Shown: positions 1 through 7,797 of the stretch, in pieces | How the letters are laid out: the number at the start of each line of letters is the position of its first letter | How positions within the stretch are numbered: the stretch's first letter is position 1 | NCBI GenBank assembly: GCA_030697175.1 | Contig: JAUYQR010000011.1 | Span: 1-64,000 of the forward strand | Length of the DNA stretch: 64,000 nucleotides | Source: Paracoccaceae bacterium | GTDB lineage: Bacteria; Pseudomonadota; Alphaproteobacteria; Rhodobacterales; Rhodobacteraceae | Direction of reading: 5' to 3' | The notes under the pieces: model-generated | Told to the model about the DNA's origin: nothing | Seen by the model: only the letters and a program-made list of their open reading frames with translations | Databases searched by the model: none | Program-made: the position numbers and the translations under genes

Positions 1-34
1 GGGGGGGGGGGGGGGGGCCCCCCCCCCCCCCCCC
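1..34. repeat. G17C17 homopolymer palindrome at window edge
   Basis: Seventeen G are followed directly by seventeen C, a perfect 34-base palindrome. The next 70 bases are C-runs separated by GTAACAG or GTGGCAG, forming a degenerate repeat of about 13-15 bases. No gene covers bases 1-238. This could be a real low-complexity tract, but its position at the very edge suggests a contig end or a sequencing/assembly artefact. Confidence 0.6.
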
Positions 35-238
35 TGGCAGCCCCCCGTAACAGCCCCCCCCGTAACAGCCCCGCGTGGCAGCCCCCCGCGCAACGTCAGC
101 CGCGCGCGGCGCGGATACCATCAAAGTCCCCTTCGCGGCCGCTGATTGGCGTGAACCCCGAAGCGGCGCAGCCCCCCCGCCAACGCCACCCCGCCGCATG
201 CCCTTTTCTTCGCAGGCAAAACCCGGCATCACTCCCCG

Positions 239-1108
239 ATGCCGCGCCCCTTGCTCCTCGCCGCTCCGGCCCTGTTCCTCATCCTGTGGTCGGCAGGTTT
301 CGCCATCGCAAAACTCGGCCTCGAACACGCGCAACCGCTGACCCTCCTCGCGCTGCGCTACAGCTGCGTCCTTGTCCTGCTGATCCCGCTCGCGCTGATC
401 CTGCGCCCGCCGATGCCCAGGACCGCCCGCGCCTGGGCCGACATTGCCATCGTCGGCTTCCTCATTCAGGTGGTCTATTTCGGCCTGTGCTACGTCGCGT
501 TCAAATCCGGCGTTTCGGCCGGGGGCGTCGCAATCATCGTCTGCCTGCAACCGATTCTCGTCGCCCTCGCCGCTCCGAAATTCGTCGGCGAGGCGACCTC
601 GCCGCGCGGTTGGCTCGGCCTTGCTCTCGGCCTTGCCGGGGCGGCGCTGGTGATTTTCGGCCGCTCCAGCATCGCCGCCGAAAACCTGTTCGGCGTCGCC
701 TGCACCGTCTTTGCACTGTTCGGCATCACCGCCGGCACGCTGTGGGAAAAACGCTTCGGCGTAACGCACCATCCGGTTACCTCGAACCTGATCCAGTATG
801 CCACCGGCGCGGCCTTCACCCTGCCCGCCGCCTGGGCCACCGAAAACATGGCCGTCACCTGGAACGCCGAGTTTGCTGCCGCCCTCGCCTACCTCGTGAT
901 AGGCAACTCGCTTTTGGCCATGACGCTGCTTCTGGCGATGATCCGAGCCGGACAGGTGGCCCGCGTGTCGGCTCTCTTCTACCTCGTCCCGGCGCTTTCC
1001 GCCCTCTTCGCCTGGCCCTTGCTGGGCGAGGTGATGCCCCCCCTCGCCTGGGCCGGGCTGGCACTCGCAGGCCTCGGCGTGGCCATCGTCAGCAAGGCCA
1101 AAACCTAA
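239..1108 (+). CDS. EamA/DMT-family transporter
   Basis: A 289-residue inner-membrane protein of the drug/metabolite transporter superfamily, predicted to export or exchange a small metabolite; the substrate cannot be read from sequence. It shows the usual ten hydrophobic segments in two five-helix EamA repeats. The first begins at the N-terminus with the WSAGFAIAK signature, and the second starts around residue 145. The C-terminus ends in a short basic tail (SKAKT), normal for the family. The start at 239 has only a weak ribosome binding site, but no better start lies upstream because the sequence there is C-rich repeat. The gene converges on hisG with about 70 bases between the stops. Confidence 0.85.
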   Translation: MPRPLLLAAPALFLILWSAGFAIAKLGLEHAQPLTLLALRYSCVLVLLIPLALILRPPMPRTARAWADIAIVGFLIQVVYFGLCYVAFKSGVSAGGVAIIVCLQPILVALAAPKFVGEATSPRGWLGLALGLAGAALVIFGRSSIAAENLFGVACTVFALFGITAGTLWEKRFGVTHHPVTSNLIQYATGAAFTLPAAWATENMAVTWNAEFAAALAYLVIGNSLLAMTLLLAMIRAGQVARVSALFYLVPALSALFAWPLLGEVMPPLAWAGLALAGLGVAIVSKAKT

Positions 1109-1153
1109 CGCGGGGTTAAACGCGCTTCGCAACCCTTTGTTTTTATTGAACCA

Positions 1154-1176
1154 GAAAAGTGTCCCACGGTGGGACA
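1154..1176 (-). terminator. Palindrome and probable terminator of the hisS-hisZ-hisG operon
   Basis: A 17-base near-perfect palindrome, TGTCCCAC-G-GTGGGACA, lies at 1160-1176, five bases past the hisG stop. Read on the minus strand it is followed by CTTTTCTGG, which fits a weak intrinsic terminator. The same palindrome with C in the centre recurs at 4753-4769. Confidence 0.55.
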
Positions 1177-1180
1177 GCCG

Positions 1181-1852
1181 TCACACCCCAAGCCGCGCCA
1201 GCAACGGCCCCAGGTCCGCCCCCGACCCCTTCGCCCGGAACAGGACCGCCTCCGACCGCAGGATCAGCCCGTCCGACAGCACCTTCAGATGGTTCGCCCT
1301 CAACGTCTCCCCCGACGAGGTGATATCCGCGATCGCCTCGGCTGTCAGGTTCTTCACCGTCCCCTCCGTGGCCCCAAGGCTATCGACCAGCTGATAATCC
1401 GCGACGCCGCTTTCGGTCAGGAACTCCCGCACCAACCGGTGATACTTGGTCGCGATCCGCAGCCGAAACCCATGCGCCGCCCGAAACGCCGCCGCCGCCG
1501 CATCCAGATCATCCAGCGTGTCCACGTCCACCCAGACCGACGGCACCGCCAGGATCAGATCCGCCTGCCCGAACCCAAGCCGCGCCACCTCGGCCACGAC
1601 CGCAGACCAGTCCGCCAACTCCTCGCGCACCAGGTCCGTCCCGGTCACACCCAGATCGATCCGCCCCGCCTCCAGCTCCCGCGGCACCTCCGAGGCGGCC
1701 AGCAACACCAGCTCAACCCCCTCCATCCCCTCGACCGCGCCGGAATATTCCCGTTCCGCCCCGGTCCGCCGCATCGCCAGCCCCCGCGCCCCGAACCAGG
1801 CGAAGGTCTCTGTCATCAGACGGCCCTTCGACGGCACCCCGATCTTGATCAT
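1181..1852 (-). CDS. hisG: ATP phosphoribosyltransferase catalytic subunit HisG (short form)
   Basis: First enzyme of histidine biosynthesis: condenses ATP and PRPP to phosphoribosyl-ATP in the cytoplasm. At 223 residues it is the short form, which lacks the C-terminal regulatory domain and works in a hetero-octamer with HisZ; hisZ lies directly upstream. The N-terminus ([12 protein letters not shown]) and the internal ITGTDLV-like stretch (VTGTDLVREE) are typical. Its start codon overlaps the hisZ stop as ATGA (1849-1852), so the two are probably translationally coupled. Histidine feedback would act through the HisGZ complex. Confidence 0.96.
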   Translation of the reverse strand: MIKIGVPSKGRLMTETFAWFGARGLAMRRTGAEREYSGAVEGMEGVELVLLAASEVPRELEAGRIDLGVTGTDLVREELADWSAVVAEVARLGFGQADLILAVPSVWVDVDTLDDLDAAAAAFRAAHGFRLRIATKYHRLVREFLTESGVADYQLVDSLGATEGTVKNLTAEAIADITSSGETLRANHLKVLSDGLILRSEAVLFRAKGSGADLGPLLARLGV

Positions 1853-2949
1853 GCCGCCCCCCGCAACCGTGCCACCAGCCCCGGCCGGATCACGCCCCCC
1901 ACCGCCGGGATCGACGCACCCGCCCCAAGCACCGCCGTCAAGGCATCATACCGCCCCCCCGACGCCACTGGCGGCAGCGAAGGGTCTGCCGCATGAAAGC
2001 TGAACACGAACCCGTCGTAGTATTCGAGGCTTGTCCGCCCGTGGCTCGCTTCAAACGGCAGCGTCGTCACATCCGCACCCCGCGCCGCCAACGCCTCGAG
2101 CCGCAGCGCGAACCGGTCCACCGCCGGACCGATCGCCGGTAGCATCGGCATCATGCCCCGCAGATGCGTCAACGCCGCCGCAGCCGGTGCCTCCAAGGTC
2201 AGAAGATCATAAAGCATCGCCGCCTCAGGGGCCGCGATCGGCTTGGCTTCCGCGTCTTCCAGCAACGCCTCGGCCCTCGCCGTGATCTCCTCGGCCGAAC
2301 GCAGCCCGACGAACGTGCCCGCCTCGACAATCAGCGCTTCCGGCGATCCTTTTGCCAGCCGCTCCAACAGCGCGGCTCGCGCTGCAGGCACCGGGGCCCG
2401 CCCAGCGAACCGGTCAAGAAGCCCGCGAAACCGCTTCGGTCGCCAGATATGCCGCAACAGCGCCGCCCTTCGCCGCGGCGTCGTTTCCAACCCCCGCACC
2501 GCAGCCATCAGGATACCGATATCCCCCGTTGCGGGCCGCAAGCCCAGATCGGCTAGCATCGACTGGAACAGCGCGAAGACCTCGGCATCCGCCGCTTCCG
2601 GCGCGGTCCGATCGAACACCTCGAAGCCGACCTGCAAGTATTCCGACGCCCGCTCCGACACGCGATCCTGCTTGCGAAACACCTCGCCCAGGTAGCAATA
2701 CCGCGCCGGCTCCGCCCCATGCGCCATATGCGCCTGCACCACCGGCACCGTAAAATCCGGCCGCAACATCATCTCGCCGCGCGCCGGGTCTTGCGTCACA
2801 TAGGCCCGCGCCCGGATATCTTCGCCATAAAGATCAAGGAGCGTTTCCGCTGGCAAAAGGATATCCGCCTCCACCGGCACCGCCCCTGCCGCGACAAAGA
2901 CGGCATGCAGCCGCTCGGCCTCGGCCCGGATCGCCGCCTTGGGCGTCAT
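1849..2949 (-). CDS. hisZ: ATP phosphoribosyltransferase regulatory subunit HisZ
   Basis: A 366-residue paralogue of the class II histidyl-tRNA synthetase catalytic core, which has no synthetase activity and instead activates and regulates short-form HisG. Class II-like motifs remain, for example the motif 2-like RPDFTVPVV stretch and a C-terminal SGGRYD. The reading frame stays open upstream to 3024, but the start at 2949 is chosen because its ATG overlaps the hisS stop as ATGA (2946-2949) and gives the usual HisZ N-terminus. The order hisS-hisZ-hisG is typical of Rhodobacterales. Confidence 0.93.
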   Translation of the reverse strand: MTPKAAIRAEAERLHAVFVAAGAVPVEADILLPAETLLDLYGEDIRARAYVTQDPARGEMMLRPDFTVPVVQAHMAHGAEPARYCYLGEVFRKQDRVSERASEYLQVGFEVFDRTAPEAADAEVFALFQSMLADLGLRPATGDIGILMAAVRGLETTPRRRAALLRHIWRPKRFRGLLDRFAGRAPVPAARAALLERLAKGSPEALIVEAGTFVGLRSAEEITARAEALLEDAEAKPIAAPEAAMLYDLLTLEAPAAAALTHLRGMMPMLPAIGPAVDRFALRLEALAARGADVTTLPFEASHGRTSLEYYDGFVFSFHAADPSLPPVASGGRYDALTAVLGAGASIPAVGGVIRPGLVARLRGAA

Positions 2950-4436
2950 TGCCCCAGCATCTTTCTCACGGCAGCAACAAGACCTGCGCGCGGCACCTCG
3001 ACCTGTGCAGGGCGATCCTTCCATTCCTCAAGCGTGGCGCTTTCAGCGATCCTGGCACCAAGGATCAGGTCCTTCAGAATCACCGTTCCCGCCGCCGCCT
3101 CGTTGCCCCCCTGGATCACCGCGATGGGGGACTGACGCTTGTCGGCATACTTCAACTGGTTGCCAAAGTTCTTCGGATTGCCAAGGTAGACCTCTGCCCG
3201 GATACCCGCCTGCCGCAGATCGCCGACCATTGCCATGTAATCCGCCATCCGCTCGCGGTCCATCACCGTCACCACGACCGGCCCGGTCGTCTCATCCTGG
3301 ACCCGGCCTTTGGCACGGAGCGCGGCCAGCAGCCGGTCCACGCCAATCGAGACACCCGTCGCCGGGACGTCCTGCCCGGTGAAGCGCTTGACGAGGCCAT
3401 CGTACCGGCCGCCCCCTGCAACCGAGCCGAACTGCCGCTTGCGACCCTTCTCGTCGAGGATCTCGAAGGTCAGCTCCGCCTCATAGACCGGCCCGGTGTA
3501 GTAGCCAAGGCCGCGGACGACGCCTGGGTCGATCACGATGCGGTCGGGTCCGTAGCCTTGTGCCGCCAGAAGGTCGGCTATCGACTCCAACTCCGCTACA
3601 CCTTCAGACCCGATGACCGAGGCGCCCACCAACTGACGCAGCCGGGCGACAGTCTCGCCCCCGCTCGCGCGCTTTGCGGCCATGAAACCCATGACGACCT
3701 CCACCTGCTCAGGACCAAGCCCTGCGCCCTTGGTGAAGTCGCCGCTGTCGTCCTTTCGGCCCTCGCCCAGCAGGGCGCGCACACCGGCGTCACCCAGCCG
3801 GTCAATCTTGTCGATGGCACGCAGGACGATGCCGCGTTCGGTTTGCTTGTCGTCGCCAGAAAGGCCCGCGACCTCCATCACACCGTTCAGGACCTTGCGG
3901 TTGTTGACCCTGACCACATAGTCGCCGCGGGGGATGCCGACGGTTTCCAGGGCGTCGGCCAGCATGGCGCAGATTTCGGCGTCAGCGGCGACGGAGGCGC
4001 TGCCCACCGTGTCAGCGTCGCACTGGTAGAACTGCCGGAAGCGGCCGGGGCCGGGCTTTTCGTTCCGCCAGACGGGGCCCATCGCGTAGCGGCGGTAGGG
4101 GCTGGGCAGGTCGTTGCGGTACTGGGCCGCGACGCGGGCGAGGGGGGCGGTCAGGTCGTAGCGGAGGGCGAGCCAGTCGGCGTCCCCCCCTTCTGACCCA
4201 GCTTCCTGCCAGGCGAACACGCCTTCGTTGGGGCGGTCGACGTCGGGGAGGAACTTGCCGAGGGCTTCGACGGTCTCGACGGCGCTGGTTTCCAGGGGGT
4301 CGAAGCCGTAGCGGTGGTAGACCTCGGCGATGGCGTCGAGCATGGCCTTGCGGGCCGTGACCTCGGCGCCGAAGTAATCGCGGAAACCCTTGGGGGTCTC
4401 GGCCCTCGGGCGGCGGGGGGATTTGTCGTTTGCCAT
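2946..4436 (-). CDS. hisS: Histidyl-tRNA synthetase
   Basis: Charges tRNA-His with histidine in the cytoplasm. The 496-residue protein has class II motifs: PKGFRDYFG near the start, the motif 2 region [19 protein letters not shown] with FYQCDAD, the histidine-binding motif [12 protein letters not shown], and [11 protein letters not shown] followed by GVSIGVDRL (motif 3). A C-terminal anticodon-binding domain follows. The start at 4436 ([10 protein letters not shown]) is preferred; the frame is open further upstream to 4793 but that stretch is proline-rich low-complexity sequence and would run through slyX. hisS is the first gene of the hisS-hisZ-hisG operon and is divergent from slyX across 74 bases that must hold both promoters. 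Confidence 0.96.
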   Translation of the reverse strand: MANDKSPRRPRAETPKGFRDYFGAEVTARKAMLDAIAEVYHRYGFDPLETSAVETVEALGKFLPDVDRPNEGVFAWQEAGSEGGDADWLALRYDLTAPLARVAAQYRNDLPSPYRRYAMGPVWRNEKPGPGRFRQFYQCDADTVGSASVAADAEICAMLADALETVGIPRGDYVVRVNNRKVLNGVMEVAGLSGDDKQTERGIVLRAIDKIDRLGDAGVRALLGEGRKDDSGDFTKGAGLGPEQVEVVMGFMAAKRASGGETVARLRQLVGASVIGSEGVAELESIADLLAAQGYGPDRIVIDPGVVRGLGYYTGPVYEAELTFEILDEKGRKRQFGSVAGGGRYDGLVKRFTGQDVPATGVSIGVDRLLAALRAKGRVQDETTGPVVVTVMDRERMADYMAMVGDLRQAGIRAEVYLGNPKNFGNQLKYADKRQSPIAVIQGGNEAAAGTVILKDLILGARIAESATLEEWKDRPAQVEVPRAGLVAAVRKMLGQ

Positions 4437-4510
4437 CGGTGGGGCCCTTCGCCTATCGTCGCGGCCCCCGTGTATCGAATGGCCGGGGGGGCGGCAAGCG
4501 GGGGTGAGGG

Positions 4511-4711
4511 ATGGACCGGACCGAGGCACTGGAGGAAAAGATCGCCCACCTGACGCGGGCGGTGGAGGATCTGTCGGATGTGGTGGCTGCGCAGGGGCGG
4601 GAGATCGACCGGCTGACCCGGCTGGCGGCGATGCTGGCGGAAAGGGAAGCGGAGCGGGAAGCGGGGCTCGGGGATGCCCCGGCGGCCAACGTGAGGCCGC
4701 CGCATTGGTGA
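4511..4711 (+). CDS. slyX: SlyX family protein
   Basis: A 66-residue acidic protein predicted to be almost wholly a coiled coil (residues about 1-45, heptad-like [15 protein letters not shown]). It ends in the PPHW tail that, as PPHY/PPHW, characterises SlyX proteins. The molecular function of SlyX is unknown. A purine-rich ribosome binding site (GTGAGGG) sits just before the start. It is divergent from hisS and ends about 40 bases before the palindrome at 4753. Confidence 0.88.
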   Translation: MDRTEALEEKIAHLTRAVEDLSDVVAAQGREIDRLTRLAAMLAEREAEREAGLGDAPAANVRPPHW

Positions 4712-4752
4712 GGGGAGGCTTTGGGAGGCCGGGGCCGTTGGGCCAGCCGCCC

Positions 4753-4769
4753 TGTCCCACCGTGGGACA
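4753..4769. repeat. Second copy of the TGTCCCAC-C-GTGGGACA palindrome
   Basis: A 17-base palindrome with 8-base perfect arms, differing from 1160-1176 only in the central base. It sits between the convergent ends of slyX and the ATPase gene. No T-run follows on either strand, so a terminator role is less clear here than for the first copy. The two copies bracket the hisG-slyX block. Confidence 0.6.
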
Positions 4770-4820
4770 CTCGGGTGGGGTATGGGATATCAAGGGGTTA
4801 GTGGGTTTGGTAAGGGTTTG

Positions 4821-6629
4821 TTAAGATTCATCTGGAGCTAACGACCGTATCAAATCAAAAATACACGCAAAATGAGCAAAATCAGCTGCAATTCCGTTTT
4901 CGCATAGCCAGTCACAGAGGTTCCGCTTTTCAGCTGAATTTACGGACCATGTTTCAGGGACTACAACTCTTTGCCCTCTTGATGCCTGACCGTGCTCTTC
5001 GATAATATCAAAAAAAGCATTCTTAAACGCCCAAGCGCGATTTACTGTATCGTCAGAAAAAAGGTTCTCAATTCCAGTCGAAACTTTGTTTCGTTGCCTC
5101 GGAATTCTTCGCTTAAAAAGATTGCCGACCTCGTCTTCCTGTTTGTTGGTATCACAATCGTAAAGCAGAATCCAAGGTTGGGAAATCCTGCGGTGGAGCT
5201 GAGCAGCATAGGTATTCCAAATCTTGTCTAGGTATGGCGATCCGTTTACTTCTTCAATCTCAAATTTGCTTAGCAGATCCTCCTCGCCCAAGAGTTCCGC
5301 GGCACGGCGAATGTAACTTAGGTCCGTACTTCCTTCCACAAACAACACTGGCTTCACGAAATCTGACGTCCGTCGCAAAATTTCGCGCTCAAATGTTCCA
5401 GTTTCTTGAATGAACTTGAACGCAATTCCAAATTCTGTGAATCTTTCCGTGTCAATCTCATTTGCAGACGGCAGTTCCAATACTTGCATCCGCTCAGGGC
5501 CAAAAATCAGCCTTGCGCCCAACAGTAGAAGAGGAGAATGCGTTGATAAAACGAATTGTACCGAAGCAAATAGAGAAAGCAACTTGGGTAGAACGTCATG
5601 CTGCAAATCAGCGTGCAGGTGAAGGTCGATTTCATCGACAACGACCAATCCTTTCAACTCTGAAAGGTCCACTATCGCGTTGCCGCTAAAGTCGTAATCA
5701 CGAATTAAACTTAGGAATAAGTTAAGGACTGCAGTTTCTCCCGTTGAAAGCGCGAAGAGATTTCCGATTTCTTTAACCAGATCGTTTCCTTCATAGACAG
5801 AAAGTCCTATACTACGACTATTGCGCATACCAACTGACCAAACCACTCTGACCCTAGGAAAGCGAAGGACATTCTTCACCACCTCTTCTACGGCACTTAA
5901 TATGTTTGTAGCCGGCCCGGCACGATCCGAGTAAAATACCTTGCTCTCTTGGCTTCCGTTAAGAAACAAGTTGACCGGCTGTCGCTCTATAGTGAAGCTG
6001 TTGTAGATCAGGTCAAGCAACCAGTCTTGTATTCCTTTCATCGGAGAATATTGCACCAAGCTTCGCCCTGATGTGTTTGTAAAATTTTTCTTTCGGTGAT
6101 AATCGACTCTTCCGCGCAGGGCAATCTCGTTCAACCAAGCTGGCTCCTCAAACCGATTCGGTGGATAATAGAGATAACTCCCCGATGCTAAAGCACTTCG
6201 AACTTCGGCATTTGCCTGGTCGATATTGCTATCAATATGTGAGGAATCCAAAGGGCCAATTTCGTGCCATTTAGGGTAGTTCGGCGCCTCTCCAGTAAAG
6301 TCCTTTTTCTTTGTAGCAAGTTGAATTTCCGAGAGAAAGGCGCCATTGGTAAACTCCACCATTCCAGTCGAGTACGATCTGCCCTTTTTGATGTAGGCAG
6401 GACTTCGAAGTTTGAAAACCTTTTCAGTGTCCACGTCAGAATCTTCAAAAAAGGCCGACTGCGCACTCGCCATTGCATTGACGATATGGGCAAGGATAAT
6501 GCTCTTTCCAGAGCCATTTTGGCCCACAAGAAAGATCGGCAGCGGAAGTCCCTCTTCCGAGAACCGGGGACTAATATCAGCATACTCGATCGGCCCGTTG
6601 CCGGACACTATAACCTTAGACAAATACAT
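4821..6629 (-). CDS. AAA family ATPase with C-terminal TOPRIM/DUF4435-like domain
   Basis: A 602-residue SMC/ABC-type ATPase joined to a TOPRIM-like nuclease domain, an architecture seen in OLD-family and other phage-defence nucleases. Visible motifs: Walker A GQNGSGKS (residues 36-43), signature-like LSTGE (294-298), Walker B LVVVDEID (328-335) and the switch histidine in STHSP (362-366). In the C-terminal part are LFVEGSTD (429-436), holding the TOPRIM glutamate, and YDCD (490-493), holding the paired aspartates, then GIEN, as in DUF4435 proteins. The frame extends to 6683, but 6629 is chosen because TAAGGG lies just upstream. The gene is strikingly A+T-rich (bases 5041-5100 contain 23 G/C of 60) next to neighbours near two-thirds G/C, so it was probably acquired. 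No partner gene is adjacent. A role in DNA defence is inference from architecture. Confidence 0.85.
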   Translation of the reverse strand: MYLSKVIVSGNGPIEYADISPRFSEEGLPLPIFLVGQNGSGKSIILAHIVNAMASAQSAFFEDSDVDTEKVFKLRSPAYIKKGRSYSTGMVEFTNGAFLSEIQLATKKKDFTGEAPNYPKWHEIGPLDSSHIDSNIDQANAEVRSALASGSYLYYPPNRFEEPAWLNEIALRGRVDYHRKKNFTNTSGRSLVQYSPMKGIQDWLLDLIYNSFTIERQPVNLFLNGSQESKVFYSDRAGPATNILSAVEEVVKNVLRFPRVRVVWSVGMRNSRSIGLSVYEGNDLVKEIGNLFALSTGETAVLNLFLSLIRDYDFSGNAIVDLSELKGLVVVDEIDLHLHADLQHDVLPKLLSLFASVQFVLSTHSPLLLLGARLIFGPERMQVLELPSANEIDTERFTEFGIAFKFIQETGTFEREILRRTSDFVKPVLFVEGSTDLSYIRRAAELLGEEDLLSKFEIEEVNGSPYLDKIWNTYAAQLHRRISQPWILLYDCDTNKQEDEVGNLFKRRIPRQRNKVSTGIENLFSDDTVNRAWAFKNAFFDIIEEHGQASRGQRVVVPETWSVNSAEKRNLCDWLCENGIAADFAHFACIFDLIRSLAPDES

Positions 6630-6686
6630 TGTTGCCCTTACCGATATTACATCCGGATGCGCGGGCCGTGTATACAGTCTCAATAT

Positions 6687-6706
6687 TGTAGACCCGCTGT
6701 GTAGAC
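6687..6706. promoter_or_regulatory. Two direct TGTAGAC repeats upstream of the ATPase gene
   Basis: TGTAGAC occurs at 6687-6693 and 6700-6706, 13 bases apart, within the A+T-rich stretch 58-77 bases upstream of the ATPase start. The spacing and place suggest an operator or promoter element, but no regulator is encoded beside it. Confidence 0.25.
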
Positions 6707-6754
6707 TCTTGTTTATTGTTGGCCCGGAATCAAGGGCGAAGCCCGCCGGGCCGC

Positions 6755-6830
6755 GCTCTCCCTCCCCCCAGGGAGGGCGCTTTTGCGGCGTCGCCAGCAG
6801 AACTTCGGGGGGAGGGGTTGGGGGATAAAG
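6755..6830. repeat. G/C-rich intergenic hairpin repeat
   Basis: GCGCTCTCCCT, a C-rich loop and AGGGAGGGCGC pair with one wobble and are followed on the plus strand by TTTT. Downstream comes a GGGGGGAGGGGTTGGGGG stretch. A similar arrangement of CCCTCCCCC and GGGGGAGGGG occurs at 17748-17801. It lies between the ATPase gene and the ParB-like gene; bases 6630-6899 contain no gene. Confidence 0.45.
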
Positions 6831-6899
6831 TGCCTAGAACTGGCGGGGGGTGCGCCCGCCCGAGGGAGGGCGCGGCCCTGTGTGGTGCGGGGGGTGGGG

Positions 6900-7733
6900 T
6901 CAGCTTTGCTGGAACCAGCGCTCGATTTCGTCCAGCACATCGTCCACGAACCCTCCCCGCCGTGCCTCTGGCCCGGTAAACCGCAGCACCCAGCCTTCGC
7001 GGCAGGCTTCCCTTCGGATCGTCAGGCCTTGGCGCAGGTGCAGGAGCTTGCGGGGGCGGCCGGGGAGGGCTTCGGGGTCGGGTTTCTCGCCCAGTATCGG
7101 CAGCAGGCTGGACCATTGCAGGTCGAGCGCGTGGCCGGCGAGGGGGGTGAGGGTGGCGCGGATCAGATCCTCCATATCGCCCCTCAGGGCTGCGGCGAGG
7201 CGTTCCATGGCTCGAGTGGACAGCCGTTCGGGCGTGGTGAGGAGGCCGGTCAGCGCCTCGACCACCATCGCGAAGGCGCGCAGGCGCATGCGGGCCTGAC
7301 GGGCGAGGGCGGGGTAGAGGGCGGCCACGGCGGCGTCGGGGGTGGGGAAGTGGCCCTCCTCAACGCTCGCGATGATGAGGGCGCCTTTTTCCCACGGGGT
7401 GACGGGGGCGCGGATCTCGTTTTCCGTCACCATCGCGGCCATTGCGGCGGGGAGCGAGGCGGGGGTGCGGAGGAAGGCGGGGATGAGGCCAAGGCCGAGG
7501 GCGCGGGCGGCGGTGAGGCGGCGAAGGCCGGAGATCAGGCCGTAGAGGTGGGGCGGGCCGTCGGTCTGGGGACGCGGGGTGGTGAGGCGCCAGACCTCGA
7601 TCGGCGTGCGCAGGCCGTCGAGGAGGATCGAGGTTTGGAGTTCGGTGAGGCTGGTGGGGTCGAGGGTGGTGCGGTCGCGCAGGAGGGCGTGGGGGTCGAT
7701 CTCGGTCAGGGGGATCTGGATCAGGGGGTCCAT
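6900..7733 (-). CDS. ParB N-terminal domain protein (orphan)
   Basis: A 277-residue protein with an N-terminal ParB/Srx-like domain. Recognisable are the GLRTPIEV stretch, the arginine-rich ISGLRRLTAARALG (residues about 67-80, equivalent to the GxRR CTP-binding motif) and TENEIR (about 103-108, equivalent to ENxxR). A helical, probably DNA-binding segment follows. A strong ribosome binding site (AAAAAGGAG) fixes the start. No parA-type partner is adjacent; the gene lies between dnaE, about 65 bases upstream, and the ATPase island. Chromosomal ParB normally sits beside parA near the origin, so this is more likely a specialised paralogue. Base composition matches the host. Its DNA target and role are unknown. 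Confidence 0.75.
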   Translation of the reverse strand: MDPLIQIPLTEIDPHALLRDRTTLDPTSLTELQTSILLDGLRTPIEVWRLTTPRPQTDGPPHLYGLISGLRRLTAARALGLGLIPAFLRTPASLPAAMAAMVTENEIRAPVTPWEKGALIIASVEEGHFPTPDAAVAALYPALARQARMRLRAFAMVVEALTGLLTTPERLSTRAMERLAAALRGDMEDLIRATLTPLAGHALDLQWSSLLPILGEKPDPEALPGRPRKLLHLRQGLTIRREACREGWVLRFTGPEARRGGFVDDVLDEIERWFQQS

Positions 7734-7797
7734 CGGCGTGCTCCTTTTTCGGCAAGGAGACGCGGGGGGCGTTAAGGGCGGGTGAGGCGGGCGGGCG

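Noticed and set aside
4437-4793. Longer hisS start upstream of 4436
   Set aside because: The added 119 residues are Pro-rich low-complexity sequence antisense to slyX.
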